A stretch of DNA of 64,000 nt from Malassezia japonica (taxonomy: Eukaryota; Basidiomycota; Malasseziomycetes; Malasseziales; Malasseziaceae): assembly GCF_029542785.1 (NCBI RefSeq), contig NC_083373.1, positions 744,001-808,000 of the forward strand. Direction: 5' to 3'. A program made the translations under genes and the position numbers. This document shows, one piece after another, positions 60,657-64,000 of this stretch. A model generated the notes under the pieces. The model was not told where the DNA came from. It searched no databases and saw only the letters and a list, made by a program, of their open reading frames with translations. The number at the start of each line of letters is the position of its first letter. The stretch's first letter is position 1.

Positions 60657-61742
60657 TACAAGTCGGATTCCTTGATTCCATATATATATATCTCGGAAAG
60701 TAAATTACGCTAGTATTGTTGTACCTCGCATTTCGCGAAATGGCCCAATTTCAAATTGTGGAGGGGTCTCGCACAGACAGGATATCGTACTAGGAGCTGG
60801 AATAGAGGATCTGGCAGGTAGCTTTATAGTCGATTTTGTCGACTTGAAGGAAAGCAAGATCGAAACAGGCGCGGAGTACATCTCCGTTGCTAGCGTTGTG
60901 CCAACAGTGAGGGGGAGTGCCGAAAGGGTCGTTTTAGGGGCGAGCGGATGCTGTCACGGCGCAAAGTTTAAACGTGTAGGAATTGCAAGGTGCTGACTGC
61001 ACCCGAGCATAACCTGTACAATAACAAGGACAAAGGACGCTCTCTGGCCATATGCAAAGTGTCGTTTTGTGCCATAGAGTTGTCGAAATAGGCCAAATAG
61101 AACCCCATAGAGGTCTATCATGACATTGATGGGGCTTGTATAATTACTTGCTGCGTCATGTGAATGTGTCATAATTTCTTGGTGCCGAGGTTGTTTTGTG
61201 CTTTATTAACTCACCTCAAAGAGGATTCGTATGACCACTAGCACGCGCACTTTGATTAGTTCAACTCAAGGCCATAGTTGTGCATGATCTCCACAAGATT
61301 TTGTGGAGCGATGCGCAACAGGGTTTGAATATGAAGGAAATGCTTGGGGTAATTTGGAGTTATAGGCATCTGCCCCATATGAGTTCGCAGCTTATCATGA
61401 TGGGCAGAGCAATGCCGACCTGTATTTTTGAAACGGCTTGCACAGTCCACCTCGTCATTGGTTCAAGCACTCATTGCAATTTTTGGGCGGTGAAACAATG
61501 CAGCGCTCTCGCGAGTATTGCCCTGTTCACTTCTCAAGGCGTTAGGGCTTGTTGCTCAAATACGTTTTGAGTCCTTTGTCTAGTAGTAATATTCTACAGG
61601 TTGTGTTGAACATTTATGTCTCATCTCAAGGATCATTAACCCCAAAGAAATGAGGGCCCATATAAGTAGTAAAACAGAATAGAATGGGAATCATCATTTC
61701 GCAAGACTGAACAAAAACTTGACAGAGTAGTCGTACCTTTCA
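60657..61742. other. Intergenic region, 1.09 kb, containing a lipase relic
   Basis: Apart from the relic (60795-60900) I see no gene. Short open frames near 61256-61450 and 61280-61570 have no coding character. The sequence is markedly A/T-richer than the gene-dense left part of the window. Confidence 0.5.
60795..60900 (-). pseudogene. Relic of a secretory lipase gene
   Basis: About 100 bp aligns, base by base with scattered changes and small gaps, to the N-terminal coding region of lipase C at about 62901-63000, on the same strand. The best-matching stretch is GGAGTACATCTCCGTTGCT (identical in both). It covers only the region around lipase residues 50-80, with no signal peptide, catalytic Ser or stop. 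It is a truncated remnant of a fourth copy. Confidence 0.8.
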
Positions 61743-63140
61743 TCACTGGCGGTGAGCGTGATGTTTGATCTTGGAATGAATGTACGCATCTCCAGGGCCA
61801 ACCTCCTTGCCGACAATGTTCTGGATGGCTTCAACCAGAGATCCGAGACCCTTCAGAGGTACGCCCGGGTCCTCGAGCGGGTTTCCGGTCCGCTTATGGG
61901 TGAATCCCTTGGAGAACGACTTGCCTTCCATGCGATCGCGCACAAAGAAGAGGACGTTGGGGAGATTAAAAAGTTCCGAGGTAAGATGAGCCATCGTGAC
62001 ATCAGTGAGCTCTTCGAAGTAGACATCGGCACCGTGCTTCGCCCAGTCCCTGCCAGTCTTGATAGCAGAATTAAACGGAATGACTTCATCATGCTGACCG
62101 TGGAACATGTAAACAGGAACCGTGGGGGTCTCACTCTTCTTGTATCCCATAACCATATCATAAATAACGGAACGAATCGTGGGGTCGTAGAGCAGCTCTC
62201 CTCCGCCCAGGACAAACTTGTCGCTCAGCAACTTCTGGAACGGATATTCAAGAAGCGTTTGAACAAGACAGTTGTTGCGTGCGAACTCAATTGCTTGGTG
62301 TCCCGCCTTTGTGATCTTGCCCTTGGACCACTCCATAATCTTTGGGTACGTGTACAAAAGACCCACGACACCGGCAATACCAAAGCCAGAAAACAGACCA
62401 TCGTTCAGGTTCTCCACCGTGCTCGTGATGTTGGCAGGCGTTCCGCCCATCGCAAATCCTACCGCGTTGATCTCGGGAGCGTAGCTCGGCTGCAGCGCGG
62501 CAGCCCAGCCAGAAGCAATGGCACCACCCGAGTAACCGAACGAGGCCACCTTGGACTTCTTGCTGAGACCGATGCGCTCATAGTTGAGGGTGGCACGGAT
62601 ACCATCGAGCGACATACGGCCTTCAAGGCGTCCAGCAGCAAAGGCGCGGGTGGGTCCCTGGTGGTCCGGTAAGGTCATGATATAGCCTTCTTCAAGAAGC
62701 GTAGAGAAGAGGAGTTGCTGGTAGTTAAGAGCGAGATCGGTTGCAATCTTTCCACCCTTGCGCATTGCGTAAGAAGGAGCGCACTGCGCACCAGCAGCAT
62801 CCGTATAGATCATGTAGTTGACAAGCTTGTCGCGCTTGGCATTGTGAGGAATAATGACAGTAGTGACGGTGGTTGAGGGGTCGTTCTCATAGGCACCGGT
62901 GGTGCGGTAAAGGATCTGGTAGGCGGCTTCATAGTTGATCTCGTCGATTTGCAAGAAGGCAAGATCGACCTTGCGAGTACGGAGTACATCTCCGTTGCTG
63001 GCTTTCTTCCATCCTTTGGGAGGGGTATAGAAAGGATCGTTGAGAGGGCTCAGGATGCTATCGCGACGCGATGGGGGATGCGAAAAAGCCGATGCCAGTT
63101 GGACCAGCACAGCTAGAAGTGGGAAAAAAGCCAAAAGCAT
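61743..63140 (-). CDS. Secretory lipase C (CalA/LIP family)
   Basis: 465 residues from ATG 63140, with a signal peptide (MLLAFFPLLAVLVQLASAF); the longer frame begins with a non-ATG codon. Likely triad Ser204 (GYSGG), Asp351 (QHDEV) and His385 (AHLT). Intronless. Its codon use looks less GC-biased than that of lipase A. A TTTTAA-like element lies 56-63 bp before this ATG, weaker than the TATA boxes of A and B. The lipase relic lies 0.8 kb downstream. Confidence 0.93.
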   Translation of the reverse strand: MLLAFFPLLAVLVQLASAFSHPPSRRDSILSPLNDPFYTPPKGWKKASNGDVLRTRKVDLAFLQIDEINYEAAYQILYRTTGAYENDPSTTVTTVIIPHNAKRDKLVNYMIYTDAAGAQCAPSYAMRKGGKIATDLALNYQQLLFSTLLEEGYIMTLPDHQGPTRAFAAGRLEGRMSLDGIRATLNYERIGLSKKSKVASFGYSGGAIASGWAAALQPSYAPEINAVGFAMGGTPANITSTVENLNDGLFSGFGIAGVVGLLYTYPKIMEWSKGKITKAGHQAIEFARNNCLVQTLLEYPFQKLLSDKFVLGGGELLYDPTIRSVIYDMVMGYKKSETPTVPVYMFHGQHDEVIPFNSAIKTGRDWAKHGADVYFEELTDVTMAHLTSELFNLPNVLFFVRDRMEGKSFSKGFTHKRTGNPLEDPGVPLKGLGSLVEAIQNIVGKEVGPGDAYIHSKIKHHAHRQ

Positions 63141-63740
63141 GGTAAGAAGTGTTTTGGGGGGGAGTGTGCGTTCCAAAGCCCATGTATCCCCCAGGTTTTA
63201 AGGGCGTTGCTCAGCGATATAACAAACATCGGCGTAGCCGCCGAAACAACAGATGAAGTACCTTGAAATAAACCATATTCGGCCCAGGCCGACCTTCACT
63301 CTTTCTTATTCGCTACGAACCAGCTACCCCGCATCCTCCATTTCTGGTCTCGAGTCTCCTGCATCAGGTCCAGTGATTCCCTGTGTCGCGGCTAATGACA
63401 TTCGCATTGTTATTGGCCAGAATTAAATCAAGCGCATTTATACTCCGCACAACTCGTTGTGTCAGGTGGCCCAAATATGCACAAGTGCATAGATATGAGG
63501 CACGTCTCAAATCATTTATTTTACCCCTGCAGGCAAAGGGTCGCAGCTAATACTGCAAGAGTAACATTCCTTTCAATCATATCTACGTATGAAGTGGAGG
63601 AAGTAGCCGTTCTCAAGGAGACCAATCCCCAACATATTGACCGACTTCCTCGCCAGAAAGTGTGGGGCAAAACGAGATAGCACTTTCTCATTGGCCTGCA
63701 ATGTCCATTCCTGTTTAATGCTAATGTACATAATCGGGGG
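63141..63740. other. Intergenic region between lipase C and the fatty acid hydroxylase-type gene
   Basis: 600 bp, no supportable gene. It contains ATTGGCCA (63412-63419), as upstream of lipase A, and an inverted repeat TCGGCC-CA-GGCCGA near 63270-63285. Confidence 0.45.
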
Positions 63741-64000
63741 TTACCAGACTCTATTGGACCAGTCCAGATTCTCTTTACGTGTCTCAACTCGCTCTCCTGC
63801 CGTACCAAAAAGAGCATCCCAGATCATGGATTGTTTGCCGTAATTGTAACTCTGTTGCCAACCATTCCGGTGATGAAGGTCGTGGTCTTCAAGAGATGCC
63901 TCACACTGGATGGGTCGAAGCAAAGGAGCGGTCTAGAGTCAGCTTAGTGGATCGTACCAAAGGGCCAGGGTAGTAAAGTCGCAAACCAGCATGTCCAAAA
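63741..64000 (-). CDS. Fatty acid hydroxylase/sterol desaturase-family protein, C-terminal part (cut by window edge)
   Basis: The last exon (63741-63932) and part of the previous one (63958-64000) are joined by a 25-nt intron (63933-63957, branch CTGAC). The joined frame reads 'GLRLYYPGPL', then 'PIQCEASLEDHDLHHRNGW', 'NYGKQSMIWDALFGT' and a C-terminal 'NLDWSNRVW'. The H-x2-HH cluster and the 'NYGKQ..IWD.LFGT' block are family marks of membrane di-iron hydroxylases/desaturases. The N-terminal His boxes and membrane segments lie outside the window. It could act on lipids released by the neighbouring lipases; substrate unknown. Confidence 0.8.

Noticed and set aside
61256..61570. Short open frames on both strands near 61.3-61.5 kb
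   Set aside because: No codon bias, domain, or similarity to neighbours; probably chance in A/T-richer sequence.
1..64000. CRISPR arrays, transposons, rRNA
   Set aside because: No spaced direct repeats, terminal inverted repeats with a transposase frame, or rRNA-like blocks were seen. Repetitive tracts are in-gene Pro/Ala or Asp codon runs.

Overview
The window is 64 kb of compact, GC-rich nuclear DNA from a basidiomycete yeast. The best fit is Malassezia or a close relative in Ustilaginomycotina. This rests on a cluster of CalA-type secretory lipases, basidiomycete-like proteins, and very short spliceosomal introns. The species cannot be named from sequence alone. I annotate 35 protein-coding genes (two cut by the window edges), one tRNA gene and one lipase gene relic. 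I recognised no transposon, CRISPR array or rRNA.

Layout. 0-8.5 kb: a proline-rich protein cut by the left edge, a Rid-family protein, SNARE USE1, HTS1, a serine O-acyltransferase and a free-methionine sulfoxide reductase. 9-30 kb: a C2H2 regulator, a Sec14/Iml2 fusion, an RraA-like aldolase, then UFD1, CCT4, a LEA-2-like membrane protein and a methyltransferase in tight tandem. These are followed by a lipid kinase, a CUE-domain protein, a Zn2Cys6 regulator, a probable Mediator subunit, COX12 and PRP18. 30-44 kb: a G-gamma subunit, a Pho80-type cyclin, an Hsp20-like protein, three tandem nitroreductases (Frm2/Hbn1 type), an atypical kinase, MAK16, a large START-like membrane protein and tRNA-Ile. 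44-56 kb: SLA1, an Mbp1-type factor, HRT3, LRG1 and an Avt-type transporter. 56-64 kb: three secretory lipase genes, a lipase relic, a small secreted protein and the 3' end of a fatty acid hydroxylase-type gene. Spacers are longer and visibly richer in A/T in this last part.

The strongest signal is intron size. I reconstructed 38 spliceosomal introns; 27 are 22 or 23 nt long and the longest is 46 nt. Most begin GTACGT or GTAGGT and carry a CTAAC/CTGAC-like branch site only a few bases before the AG. Several genes make sense only after these introns are removed, and some first exons are 8 or 9 nt long. Coding sequences are packed so that many divergent pairs start within 150 bp of each other, and convergent pairs end 1-80 bp apart or overlap.

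Functional themes: host-lipid use (lipases, fatty acid hydroxylase, lipid-binding and lipid-kinase genes), sulfur amino-acid metabolism (a divergent pair sharing a CACGTG site), proteostasis (UFD1, CCT4, CUE, Hsp20-like) and polarity/endocytosis (SLA1, LRG1, G-gamma).
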